Positions 25,286 to 32,793 of a stretch of 38,088 nt of DNA are shown one piece after another. The stretch is taken from assembly GCA_017517925.1 (NCBI GenBank), contig JAFWXS010000048.1, positions 1-38,088 of the forward strand, read 5' to 3'. Position numbers and translations under genes: made by a program. Under the pieces are notes generated by a model. It was not told where the DNA came from. It ran no database searches and saw nothing but the letters and a program-made list of their open reading frames with translations. Position 1 is the stretch's first letter. Every line of letters begins with the position of its first letter. The stretch is from Bacteroidaceae bacterium (GTDB lineage Bacteria; Bacteroidota; Bacteroidia; Bacteroidales; Bacteroidaceae).

Positions 25286-26716
25286 TCAGCATTTACTGCG
25301 TCTTGCCTTCCATGTGAAGAACCAAGCAAGGGCTACAGCCACAGCCACGCCACCGATACTGTAGGACAGCACATGCGGCAAGCGGAAACCTTCGGGGGCG
25401 ATGCAGATGTAGGTAACGCTGACGCAAGTCATGAAGAGTGCGGGAATAAGGGTAATAATGTAGGGCTTCTTCTCTTGCACCAAGTAGACAGTGATGGCCC
25501 AGAGGGTGAAGACAGAGAGCGTCTGGTTGCACCACGCGAAGTAGCGCCAGATAATCTTGAACCCGTCGGCATCGGCAAGGCTATAGACAAGCGTGGCGGC
25601 AGTGACAAGAAGCAAGGGGATACATATCATCAGTCGACGGCGGATACTCTTCTGCTCCATATGCAGGAAGTCAGCAATGATGAGGCGTGCCGAGCGTAGT
25701 GCCGTGTCACCACTGGTGATGGGTGCCGCCACGATACCGAGGATAGCCACTATGCCGCCAATCGCCCCGAGCCACTCCTTGGATATCATCGTAGCCACCT
25801 TGGCACCGCTATAGGGGATTCCCGTAGTAGCATCCACCACACCATGTTCCCCAAAGAACCATGTGGAGGCAGCAGCCCAGATGAGCGCCACGATACCCTC
25901 GGTGACCATAGCACCGTAGAAGATGGGACGGCAATGTTTCTCGTTCTTCATACAGCGTGCCATGAGGGGCGATTGTGTGGCATGGAAACCACTGATGGCA
26001 CCGCAGGCAATGCTCACAAACATCATGGGGAATATGGGCGACTTGTCGTACTTGGTGCCGAAGCCCTGCCACATCTCAGGCAACGCGGGCCACTTGACAT
26101 ACAGCATGACAAGCACGCCAACGGCCATGAAGAGCAATGCGATGGCAAACACGGGATAGATACGCCCGATAATCTTATCAATGGGGAGCAACGTGGCCAA
26201 TATATAATAAAGGAAGATGACGACAATCCAGAAGTTGACGTTCAATGCTTCAGGCGTCATACCCGCCAAGAGTTCGGCCGGGCCCGATACGAATACCGCG
26301 CCCACGAGCACCATAAGTACGATGGCGAGCACGTTCATCACCGTCTTGGCACTCGCGCCGAGATACTTGCCGATGAGTTCGGGCAGGTTGGCTCCGTTGT
26401 TGCGTATGGAGAGGCAGCCCGAAAAGAAGTCGTGCACAGCACCAGCCAACAGCGTACCGATGACAATCCACAGATACGATGCCGTACCAAACTGTGCACC
26501 CATGATGGCACCGAAGATGGGGCCGAGGCCGGCAATGTTCAAGAACTGAATCATGAAGATTTTCCACGTGGGCATAGGGATATAGTCCACGCCATCCTTC
26601 ATGGCCACGGCAGGAGTCGTACGCTTGGGGTCGGGGCCGAACACACGGTTCACAAAACTACCGTATACGATGTAGCCCAATATGAGCAGGGCCAATGCTA
26701 CTGAGAATGTCACCAT
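25286..26716 (-). CDS. cstA: Carbon starvation protein CstA family transporter
   Basis: The 476-residue membrane protein starts MVTFSVALALLILGYIVYG and carries the CstA signatures FNVxGLGPIFGAIMGAQ-like (here FLNIAGLGPIFGAIMGAQFG) and GAVHDFFSGCLSIRNNGANLPELIGKYLG, with about 13 membrane segments. E. coli CstA takes up peptides or pyruvate; this shorter form lacks the long C-terminal region of the E. coli protein. Substrate is inferred at family level only. It has its own -7 box and is divergent from the GHL10 gene, with promoter elements only ~20 bp apart. Confidence 0.9.
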   Translation of the reverse strand: MVTFSVALALLILGYIVYGSFVNRVFGPDPKRTTPAVAMKDGVDYIPMPTWKIFMIQFLNIAGLGPIFGAIMGAQFGTASYLWIVIGTLLAGAVHDFFSGCLSIRNNGANLPELIGKYLGASAKTVMNVLAIVLMVLVGAVFVSGPAELLAGMTPEALNVNFWIVVIFLYYILATLLPIDKIIGRIYPVFAIALLFMAVGVLVMLYVKWPALPEMWQGFGTKYDKSPIFPMMFVSIACGAISGFHATQSPLMARCMKNEKHCRPIFYGAMVTEGIVALIWAAASTWFFGEHGVVDATTGIPYSGAKVATMISKEWLGAIGGIVAILGIVAAPITSGDTALRSARLIIADFLHMEQKSIRRRLMICIPLLLVTAATLVYSLADADGFKIIWRYFAWCNQTLSVFTLWAITVYLVQEKKPYIITLIPALFMTCVSVTYICIAPEGFRLPHVLSYSIGGVAVAVALAWFFTWKARRSKC

Positions 26717-26751
26717 AAGAGTTAATTCCTATTTATTTTTCAAAAACGGGG

Positions 26752-26759
26752 CAAAAGTA
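26752..26759 (-). promoter_or_regulatory. -7 box of cstA promoter
   Basis: TACTTTTG on the minus strand exactly matches TAnnTTTG, about 35 nt before the cstA ATG. A TTTC (26774-26777) may act as a weak -33 box. Confidence 0.6.
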
Positions 26760-26781
26760 CGAATAATTTGTCGGAAAGCAC

Positions 26782-26789
26782 TAATTTTG
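26782..26789 (+). promoter_or_regulatory. -7 box of the GHL10 gene, leaderless-like
   Basis: TAATTTTG matches TAnnTTTG and ends 4 bases before the ATG at 26794, so the transcript would begin at or near the start codon. No good -33 TTTG is visible at the normal distance. Confidence 0.5.
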
Positions 26790-26793
26790 CAGC

Positions 26794-28275
26794 ATGAAAT
26801 CCTTACAACGCTCATTATCTATACTATTTCTATCGTTGCTCCCCCTGTGGACCCAAGCACAATTCGTCCAAGCCCCCAAACATGAGTACCGCGCCGTATG
26901 GCTCACGACCATCAAGGGGCTCGACTGGCCAAAGGAAGAGACGATAGGGGAACACATGACACAAAAGCAGGATCTTTGTCGCATGCTCGACAGCCTGCAA
27001 GCCATAAACATCAATACCGTATTATTGCAGACGCGCATTCGTGGCGATGTCATCTACCCCTCGGTCATAGAGCCTTTCGCTCCCGTCTTCACCGGGCAGC
27101 ATGGCGCGCAGCCTGACTATGATCCCTTGTCCTTTGCCATTGAGGAGTGCCACAAGCGGGGTATGCAACTGCACGCGTGGCTCGTGACCATCCCGTTAGG
27201 CGATGTTGCCTATGTGAACGGGCATGGCCGTCAGTCGTTACCCGCACGCAAACCGAAACAGTGCACCAAGTTCAAGGGAGCGTGGTACATGGAGCCGTCG
27301 CACCCCGCTACAGCCGAACACCTCAGTGCGTTGGTAGAGGAGATTGTTACTCGCTATGATGTTGACGGCATACACTTCGACTACATACGCTATCCCGAGG
27401 GCAACAGCAACTATCCCGATGGGACGTTGTACAACAAGAACCGCAGGGGTATGAGCAAGGCCGACTGGCGCAGAGACAACATCACGTGCCTCATGGAAAC
27501 GATGTACAAGAAGGTGAAGAGTCTCAAGCCATGGGTCTGCGTGAGTGCCGCCACCTTGGGCAAGCACGACGATGTGTCGCGATACAGCAGTTATGGGTGG
27601 AATGCCTATCACACGGTACATCAGGAGGCACAAGAGTGGATGCGCAGGGGCATCGTGGATGCCGTGTTTCCGATGGTCTACTACGCCGGCAACCACTTTC
27701 ACCCCTTCGTATGCGACTGGGGCGAGCATAGCTATGGCCGCCATGTAGTAGCAGGCATGGGTACCTACCAGTTGCACGAGGAGGAGAAGGACTGGGATCT
27801 GGAAGAGGTGGTGCGCCAGCTTCATGTCGTGCGTGCTCATCCCCGAGTGGCGGGAGTGGCACAATTCCGCTCGCAATTCGTGACGGACAACACCAAGGGA
27901 GTATACGACCTGCTCCGCTCATTCTACCCCTACCCTGCCCTCGCACCCTCCATGCCGTGGCTCGATGCCACCCCTCCAGCCATACCACAGGGGCTGAAGG
28001 CCGAGCAAGGCAAATACGCCCTCACGCTCACTTGGGAACCGCAGGAGGGAGTAACCTACAACATCTACAGCAGCACCACCTATCCCGTAGATACCAACAA
28101 CCCGGTTAACCTATACCATACGTATAGTCCGAAATCGACCTATACCGTTCCCTTTCCCAGCCCTGCAGTGCCTCGCCACTATGCCGTAACAGCAATAGAC
28201 CGATATGGAAACGAGAGCGAAGCGGCGCAATGGAAAAGTAGAATCACGCCGAAAGAACTTAAGAAACGAAAGTGA
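26794..28275 (+). CDS. Secreted glycosyl hydrolase-like 10 (GHL10/DUF187) protein with FN3-like tail
   Basis: The 493-residue protein has a signal peptide (MKSLQRSLSILFLSLLPLWTQA) and then the family opening HEYRAVWLTTIKGLDWPK. The TIM-barrel landmarks follow: INTVLLQTRIRGDVIYPS, RGMQLHAWLV, the VDGIHFDYIRYP strand with acidic residues, and VFPMVYYAG. The last ~120 residues look like a fibronectin type III-like domain (LTLTWEPQEGVTYNIYSS). GHL10 proteins are thought to act on glycans, including peptidoglycan-derived material in some members, but substrates are poorly known. It is monocistronic, followed by the RNase Z promoter. Confidence 0.88.
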   Translation: MKSLQRSLSILFLSLLPLWTQAQFVQAPKHEYRAVWLTTIKGLDWPKEETIGEHMTQKQDLCRMLDSLQAININTVLLQTRIRGDVIYPSVIEPFAPVFTGQHGAQPDYDPLSFAIEECHKRGMQLHAWLVTIPLGDVAYVNGHGRQSLPARKPKQCTKFKGAWYMEPSHPATAEHLSALVEEIVTRYDVDGIHFDYIRYPEGNSNYPDGTLYNKNRRGMSKADWRRDNITCLMETMYKKVKSLKPWVCVSAATLGKHDDVSRYSSYGWNAYHTVHQEAQEWMRRGIVDAVFPMVYYAGNHFHPFVCDWGEHSYGRHVVAGMGTYQLHEEEKDWDLEEVVRQLHVVRAHPRVAGVAQFRSQFVTDNTKGVYDLLRSFYPYPALAPSMPWLDATPPAIPQGLKAEQGKYALTLTWEPQEGVTYNIYSSTTYPVDTNNPVNLYHTYSPKSTYTVPFPSPAVPRHYAVTAIDRYGNESEAAQWKSRITPKELKKRK

Positions 28276-28292
28276 AGATATAGCCTTGTTTC

Positions 28293-28323
28293 TTGGCCAT
28301 ATTCAATATTATGGTTACTTTTG
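28293..28323 (+). promoter_or_regulatory. Promoter of the RNase Z gene
   Basis: TTGG (28293-28296) and TACTTTTG (28316-28323) are 19 bp apart; the -7 box is exact. The transcript start near 28330 rules out the in-frame TTG at 28321 and supports the ATG at 28342. Confidence 0.65.
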
Positions 28324-28341
28324 CGGAACCAACGAAGCAAA

Positions 28342-29256
28342 ATGGAGAAGTTCGAAGTACATATCCTCGGCTGCGGCTCGGCACTGCCCACTACACGCCA
28401 CAACGCCACATCGCAAGTAATTGACCTACGCGACAAGCTCTACATGATTGATTGTGGCGAGGGCACGCAGAGCCAGTACCGCAGAGCAGGACTCAGTTTC
28501 TCACGCTTGGGACATATCTTCATCTCGCATCTGCACGGCGACCACTGCTTCGGGCTCATGGGGCTCATCTCCACGCTCGGTCTCTTGGGACGCACGGCCA
28601 CACTCCATATCCATGCCTTCCCCGAACTGGAGACCTTGATGCGCCCTTGGCTCACCTATTTCTGCGAGGGCATGCCCTACGAGGTAGAATTTCATTCCTT
28701 CCCTCACGGCTGCACCGATGTCATCCACGAGGACCGCTCGGTGAGCGTGCAGGCCTTCCCTCTTAGCCATCGGGTGCCCTGCTGTGGATTCGTATTTCAG
28801 GAGAAACCCACAGCAGCGCACATACGGCGTGAAATGATAGACTTCTACGAGATTCCCATCAGCCAGATCAACCGCATCAAGAACGGTGAGGACTATGTGA
28901 CACCCGACGGCAAGGTCATCCCCAACAGCCGCCTCACCACACCGGCTGCCACTCCGCGCAAGTATGCCTATTGCAGCGACACGAAGTTCAACGCCAACAA
29001 CGTGCAGTACACCCACGATGCCGATCTGCTCTTCCACGAAGCCACCTTTGCCGATGACCGCTCGGCACGCGCCGAGCAGACGTGTCACAGCACGGCACGC
29101 CAGGCAGCAGAGATGGCACGCCTCAGCCATGCCAAGCAACTGCTCATAGGACACTACTCGGCACGATATACCGATGAGAGTGTGCTGCTCAACGAGGCGT
29201 GCGAAACCTTTCCGAATACCCTCTTGGCCGAGGAAGGGATATGTTATAAAGTATAA
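28342..29256 (+). CDS. rnz: Ribonuclease Z
   Basis: RNase Z removes 3' trailers from tRNA precursors, needed here because the tRNA-Lys in this window has no encoded CCA. From the ATG at 28342 the protein has 304 residues, the short bacterial form. It opens with FEVHILGCGSALPTTRHNATSQ and contains the metal motif SHLHGDH, the LSHRVPCCGFVF block, YCSDTKFN with the metal Asp, and HEATF plus HSTARQAAEMA and GHYSARY near the end, all as in the family. It has its own promoter; the next gene follows after a 137-bp repeat-bearing gap. Confidence 0.95.
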   Translation: MEKFEVHILGCGSALPTTRHNATSQVIDLRDKLYMIDCGEGTQSQYRRAGLSFSRLGHIFISHLHGDHCFGLMGLISTLGLLGRTATLHIHAFPELETLMRPWLTYFCEGMPYEVEFHSFPHGCTDVIHEDRSVSVQAFPLSHRVPCCGFVFQEKPTAAHIRREMIDFYEIPISQINRIKNGEDYVTPDGKVIPNSRLTTPAATPRKYAYCSDTKFNANNVQYTHDADLLFHEATFADDRSARAEQTCHSTARQAAEMARLSHAKQLLIGHYSARYTDESVLLNEACETFPNTLLAEEGICYKV

Positions 29257-29260
29257 TCAG

Positions 29261-29385
29261 AGGAGTTCAGAAGTCAGGAGTTGAGGAATTCAGTCGATAC
29301 CTTCGACTATGAATAAAGAATCACAAGGCTGTGTACAGACATTTGTCTGAACTCCTGCACTCCAGACTCCTACACTCTCCAAAGA
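29261..29385. repeat. Imperfect inverted-repeat spacer between rnz and argE
   Basis: AGGAGTTCAG-type words on the left face complementary GAACTCCTG and GACTCCT words on the right. A small perfect hairpin AGTCGA-tacct-TCGACT lies inside (29292-29308). A 23-nt segment (29335-29357) recurs at 34050-34072 with one mismatch, so this is a dispersed repeat. Confidence 0.6.
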
Positions 29386-29393
29386 AATAGTAT

Positions 29394-30464
29394 ATGATAC
29401 ACCAACTGACCACAGAATCCATCGCCCTGCTCGACAGGCTCATTGCCACCCCCTCTATATCGCGCGACGAGGCCGCTACGGCCGACATCATTGAAGCGTT
29501 CCTCAAGGAGAGGGTCAAAGGGACCGTGCAGCGCATCCATAATAATATCTATGTGCGCACTCCGCACTGGAACGATGCACACCCCACTCTGCTGATGAAC
29601 TCGCACCACGATACGGTGAAGCCCTCGGCATCCTACACACGCAACCCCTATAATCCGACTCACGAGGAAGGGCGCATCTACGGTCTCGGGAGCAACGATG
29701 CTGGAGCCTCGGCTGTGTCGCTCATCGCAGCCTACCGCTACTATGAGGAGCGTGAACTGCCCTTCAACATGCTGCTGGCCATCAGTGCCGAAGAGGAGGT
29801 GATGGGTGAGCACGGCATGCGTGCGCTCTTGCCCGAACTGGGACATATCGACATGGCACTCGTGGGCGAGCCCACAGGCATGCAGGCTGCTGTGGGAGAG
29901 CGCGGATTAGTGGTGATGGACTGCGTGGCACACGGCGTGCGCGGACATGCTGCACGCAACGAAGGGGTGAACGCCATAGACATTGCCATCGAGGATATAA
30001 AAAAGATAAAGGAATTCCGCTTTGACCGCCACTCCGAACTGTTGGGCGACATCAAGATGACCGTCACCCAAATCAATGCCGGCACGCAACACAACGTCAT
30101 CCCCGATGAGTGCCGCTTTGTCATCGACATACGCACCACCGATGCCTACTCCAATGAGGAGACGGCACGCATCGTAGAGCGGCTACTCACCTCCGATGCC
30201 AAGGAGCGCAGCACGCGAGTGCATGCCTCGGCCATCTACGAAGACCATCCCTTGGTAAAGGCAGCCGTAGCCTGTGGCCGACAGACCTTCGTGTCGCCCA
30301 CCACATCGGACATGGCACTCATGCACGGCATACCCTCACTGAAAATGGGCGTGGGCGAATCTTCCCGTTCGCACGGAGCCGATGAGTTTGTTCTCGAAAG
30401 CGAGATTGTGGAGGGAGTGCAGGGATACATCGAATACCTCGCCTCATTAGAGCAGGCTCTATAG
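29394..30464 (+). CDS. argE: M20 family deacylase, ArgE-like (N-acetyl- or N-succinyl-ornithine deacylase)
   Basis: The 356-residue protein has the complete M20 zinc set: NSHHDTV (His), GLGSNDAGAS (bridging Asp), ISAEEEVMGEHG (catalytic Glu pair), GEPTG (Glu) and SRSHGADEF (His). The dimerisation domain (GVRGHAARNEGVNAIDIA) is present. The sequence type matches Bacteroidota ArgE-like enzymes, which release ornithine in arginine synthesis; in Bacteroides the intermediates are N-succinylated, so the natural substrate may be succinyl-ornithine. No other arginine gene is adjacent, so other acyl-amino acids cannot be ruled out. Its last codons run into a 22-bp tandem repeat array. Confidence 0.85.
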   Translation: MIHQLTTESIALLDRLIATPSISRDEAATADIIEAFLKERVKGTVQRIHNNIYVRTPHWNDAHPTLLMNSHHDTVKPSASYTRNPYNPTHEEGRIYGLGSNDAGASAVSLIAAYRYYEERELPFNMLLAISAEEEVMGEHGMRALLPELGHIDMALVGEPTGMQAAVGERGLVVMDCVAHGVRGHAARNEGVNAIDIAIEDIKKIKEFRFDRHSELLGDIKMTVTQINAGTQHNVIPDECRFVIDIRTTDAYSNEETARIVERLLTSDAKERSTRVHASAIYEDHPLVKAAVACGRQTFVSPTTSDMALMHGIPSLKMGVGESSRSHGADEFVLESEIVEGVQGYIEYLASLEQAL

Positions 30465-30592
30465 CACCGGGGAGCCGGTGCTATAATTCCGCGGAGGCAG
30501 TGCGATAAATCCCCGGAGGCAGTGCGATAAATTCCCGGAGGCAGTGCTATAAATTCGCAGAGGCAGTGCTATAAATTCGCAGAGGTGATGCC
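30461..30592. repeat. Six-unit 22-bp tandem repeat
   Basis: Units begin at 30461, 30483, 30505, 30527, 30549 and 30571. The consensus starts ATAAATTC and ends GGAGGCAGTGC plus G or T. The first unit covers the argE stop codon and is a GC-rich variant forming AGCACCGG-ggag-CCGGTGCT; the last is divergent at its end. The exact 22-bp period is about two helical turns. Confidence 0.85.
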
Positions 30593-30621
30593 CGAGGCGC
30601 AATCACGCAGCAGGAGCGAAA

Positions 30622-30658
30622 GCGTTACAAGCGTTACAAAGCGTTACAAGCGTTACAA
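30622..30658 (+). repeat. Four direct copies of GCGTTACAA
   Basis: Exact copies at 30622, 30631, 30641 and 30650, spaced 9, 10 and 9 bp. They look like binding-site iterons. Inverted copies appear at 30803-30820. Confidence 0.85.
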
Positions 30659-30708
30659 AAATATGGACACCCCTGACGTTTCAGCACACCATTTTCCCTA
30701 TAAAAAAG

Positions 30709-30750
30709 AATTTATCTATATATAATATTAATATTATATATAGATAAATT
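30709..30750. repeat. Perfect 42-bp AT-rich palindrome
   Basis: Arms of 21 bp meet without a loop between 30729 and 30730 (left arm begins AATTTATC and ends TAATATT). Almost all bases are A or T, so it would melt or extrude easily. Nine-bp direct repeats ATTTTCCCT flank it at 30691-30699 and 30773-30781. Confidence 0.9.
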
Positions 30751-30802
30751 TTTAGCTCGATGTTTTTTACCGATTTTCCCTGCCGGGGGAGTGTGCATTT
30801 TC

Positions 30803-30820
30803 TTGTAACGTTTGTAACGC
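30803..30820 (-). repeat. Two inverted copies of the GCGTTACAA 9-mer
   Basis: TTGTAACGT (30803-30811, one mismatch) and TTGTAACGC (30812-30820, exact) are the complement of the upstream 9-mers. They lie 18 bp from the end of the DUF3127 gene. Confidence 0.8.
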
Positions 30821-30838
30821 CCTCCAAACGACTTCTTC

Positions 30839-31213
30839 TTAGAAGGGCAGGTCATCGGCCTCGCTCGAAGCATTCATCTGCGGAGCAGGGCTGTTGAAGG
30901 GATCGGACACGGGAGGAGGCACGGGAGCACCAGCGGCAGGAGCTACATTGCGGTCTACCTTCCAGGCACGGATATCGTTGTACCAACGGCCATTGTACTC
31001 GCGACTGTCAATGTCGAACGATACGGTAAGTGTCTCGCCCAACTGGATATTGAACTGTGCTATGCGGTCGGCACCGAATACGTTGAACATCATCTTGCGA
31101 GGGTACTGCTCCATCGTTTCGAGCACATACTCCTGAATCTTCCATTCGTTGCCCGCCTTTGACACGCCACCACGCTCGGGGAGCACGGCGATAATCTTTC
31201 CTGTTAATTCCAT
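30839..31213 (-). CDS. DUF3127 protein with SSB-like acidic C-terminal tail
   Basis: The 124-residue protein has an OB-like N-terminal domain (MELTGKIIAVLPERGGVSKAGNEWKIQEYVLE; KMMFNVFGADRI; GETLTVSFDIDSREYNGRWYNDIRAWKV) assigned to DUF3127. A Pro/Ala-rich linker follows (~residues 90-115), and the chain ends EADDLPF. The linker plus acidic DDLPF end copies the layout of single-stranded DNA-binding protein, whose DDDIPF tail recruits repair and replication proteins. The family is largely restricted to Bacteroidota and its function is not established to my knowledge. It is divergent from dnaN, sharing a 162-bp intergenic region. Confidence 0.85.
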   Translation of the reverse strand: MELTGKIIAVLPERGGVSKAGNEWKIQEYVLETMEQYPRKMMFNVFGADRIAQFNIQLGETLTVSFDIDSREYNGRWYNDIRAWKVDRNVAPAAGAPVPPPVSDPFNSPAPQMNASSEADDLPF

Positions 31214-31255
31214 AGTGTTATCTGTTTATCTTGTTTCGTATTTCAAAAAGTGGTG

Positions 31256-31263
31256 CGAAGATA
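31256..31263 (-). promoter_or_regulatory. Putative -7 box for the DUF3127 gene
   Basis: TATCTTCG on the minus strand is one base off TAnnTTTG, about 43 nt before the ATG. No clear -33 element. Confidence 0.4.
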
Positions 31264-31303
31264 CATTTTTATTGGATACGTTGCTAATTTTTCTCCCGTT
31301 TTT

Positions 31304-31335
31304 TTTGGCAAGCCGAGCAGTTTGTGTTACTTTTG
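31304..31335 (+). promoter_or_regulatory. dnaN promoter
   Basis: TTTG at 31304-31307 and TACTTTTG at 31328-31335, 20 bp apart, fit the Bacteroidota consensus very well. The leader is about 35 nt. Confidence 0.7.
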
Positions 31336-31375
31336 TGCAAATATATAGAATAATCACAACAAACACATAATTGCT

Positions 31376-32500
31376 ATGAAATTTGTCGTATCCAGCGCTG
31401 CGCTTTACAGCCACCTGCAGGGCATCAGCCGTGTCATCAACTCGAAGAGCACACTGCCCATCCTCGACTGCTTCCTGTTCAATATCGAAGACAACAAGTT
31501 GTCAATCACCGCTTCTGATAATGAGACCACTCTTGATACTACAATGGAAATTGTAGAGAGCGAAGGCAACTACCAGTTTGCCATCCCCTCAAAGACTCTG
31601 CTCGATGCCATCAAGGAACTGCCCGAGCAGCCCATTACCTTCGACATCAATACAGAGTCCATGGAGGTATCTATCCTGTATATGAACGGCAAGTACGCCA
31701 TGATGGGCCAGTCGGCCGACGAGTATCCCATGGCAGCGCTCATGGGCGAGAACAGCGTAAGCTTCAGCATCGAGGCCGACACCCTGCTCGGTGGTATCAA
31801 CCGCACCGTATTCGCTACAGCCGACGATGAGCTGCGCCCCGTGATGAACGGCATCTACTTTGACATCTTTACAGACAATGTCACCCTCGTGGCTTCAGAC
31901 GGCCATAAACTCGTGCGCTACAGGCTCTACAACGTGAGGGGTGAAGAGAAGGCCGCCTTCATCCTCCCCAAGAAGCCTGCAGCACTGCTCAAGAACCTTC
32001 TGGCCAAGGAAGCCGGCGAGATCAAGATCTCGTTTGACGACCGCAACGCTACCTTCGAGATGCCCACACACCGCATGATATGCCGCCTCATTGAGGGCCG
32101 CTACCCCAACTACAACTCGGTAATACCACAGAACAACCCCTTCAAGATTACCATCGACCGAGCAGCCATGCTCAGCGCCCTGCGTCGTGTATCGGTATTC
32201 TCATCACAGAGCAGCAGCCTCATCAAGCTCCGCATGAACAACAACGAACTGCTCATCTCGGCACAGGATATCGACTTCTCCACCTCAGCCGAAGAGAAAC
32301 TCGCCTGCTCTTACGAGGGCAACCCCATGAACATCGGTTTCAAGGCCACTTTCCTCATGGACATCCTCTCCAATATCAGCGGACAAGATGTTGTCATCGA
32401 AGTAGCTGACCCCTCACGTGCCGGCGTGCTGGTACCTGCCGAGCAGGACGAGGCCGAGGAGTTGCTCATGCTGCTTATGCCAATGATGCTCAACGACTAA
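31376..32500 (+). CDS. dnaN: DNA polymerase III subunit beta (sliding clamp)
   Basis: The clamp encircles DNA and holds polymerase III for processive replication. The 374-residue chain matches the usual length and three-domain layout: MKFVVSSAALYSHLQGISRVINSKSTLPIL at the start, LRPVMNGIYFDIF and LVASDGHKLVRYR in the second domain, EGRYPNYNSVIPQNN at the domain 2/3 join, and the conserved end LLMLLMPMMLND, close to the clamp-family C-terminus that lines the partner pocket. It has its own promoter and terminator. dnaA is not in the window. Confidence 0.97.
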   Translation: MKFVVSSAALYSHLQGISRVINSKSTLPILDCFLFNIEDNKLSITASDNETTLDTTMEIVESEGNYQFAIPSKTLLDAIKELPEQPITFDINTESMEVSILYMNGKYAMMGQSADEYPMAALMGENSVSFSIEADTLLGGINRTVFATADDELRPVMNGIYFDIFTDNVTLVASDGHKLVRYRLYNVRGEEKAAFILPKKPAALLKNLLAKEAGEIKISFDDRNATFEMPTHRMICRLIEGRYPNYNSVIPQNNPFKITIDRAAMLSALRRVSVFSSQSSSLIKLRMNNNELLISAQDIDFSTSAEEKLACSYEGNPMNIGFKATFLMDILSNISGQDVVIEVADPSRAGVLVPAEQDEAEELLMLLMPMMLND

Positions 32501-32527
32501 AGCACATACCATAATACAATAAGGTAT

Positions 32528-32566
32528 AAAAAGTAGGGTGCGTCCATGGACGACACCCTACTTTTT
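32528..32566 (+). terminator. dnaN rho-independent terminator
   Basis: AAAAAGTAGGGTG and CACCCTACTTTTT form a perfect 13-bp stem with a 13-nt loop that itself contains CGTCCATGGACG. The run of T follows directly. Confidence 0.85.
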
Positions 32567-32600
32567 AACTTCATAAAGTGCTGCAGAAACCCAAAAGGAA

Positions 32601-32628
32601 AAGAGGGGACCCAAATGAGTCCCCTCTT
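32601..32628 (-). terminator. Terminator after tRNA-Lys
   Basis: AAGAGGGGAC and GTCCCCTCTT form a perfect 10-bp stem with an 8-nt loop just downstream of the tRNA; read on the minus strand it is followed by TTCCTTTTGG. Confidence 0.65.
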
Positions 32629-32632
32629 CCTG

Positions 32633-32705
32633 TGATTCGCTTGGGGCTCGAACCCAAGACCCCATCCTTAAAAGGGATGTGCTCTACCTGCTGAGCTAGC
32701 GAATC
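32633..32705 (-). tRNA. tRNA-Lys (anticodon UUU)
   Basis: Read on the minus strand, a 7-bp acceptor stem (GATTCGC/GCGAATC), D arm (GCTC-AGCAGGTA-GAGC), anticodon arm CATCC-CTTTTAA-GGATG giving anticodon TTT, and T arm (TTGGG-TTCGAGC-CCCAA) are all present. The discriminator base is A. CCA is not encoded and must be added after RNase Z trimming. Confidence 0.97.
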
Positions 32706-32793
32706 GACCTCTTGTGCAACGCTTTCGCATTTGCGGATGCAAAGGTAGGAAGTTTTTGCGGAAATGCAAACTTTTTTCTCTCCTTTTTGTCGT

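Noticed and set aside
30461-30592. CRISPR array
   Set aside because: Units are contiguous 22-bp tandem repeats with no spacers, and no cas genes are nearby.
30600-30838. Chromosomal oriC by classical criteria
   Set aside because: No exact TTATCCACA boxes and no dnaA nearby. The symmetric architecture is reported as a finding but not annotated as an origin.
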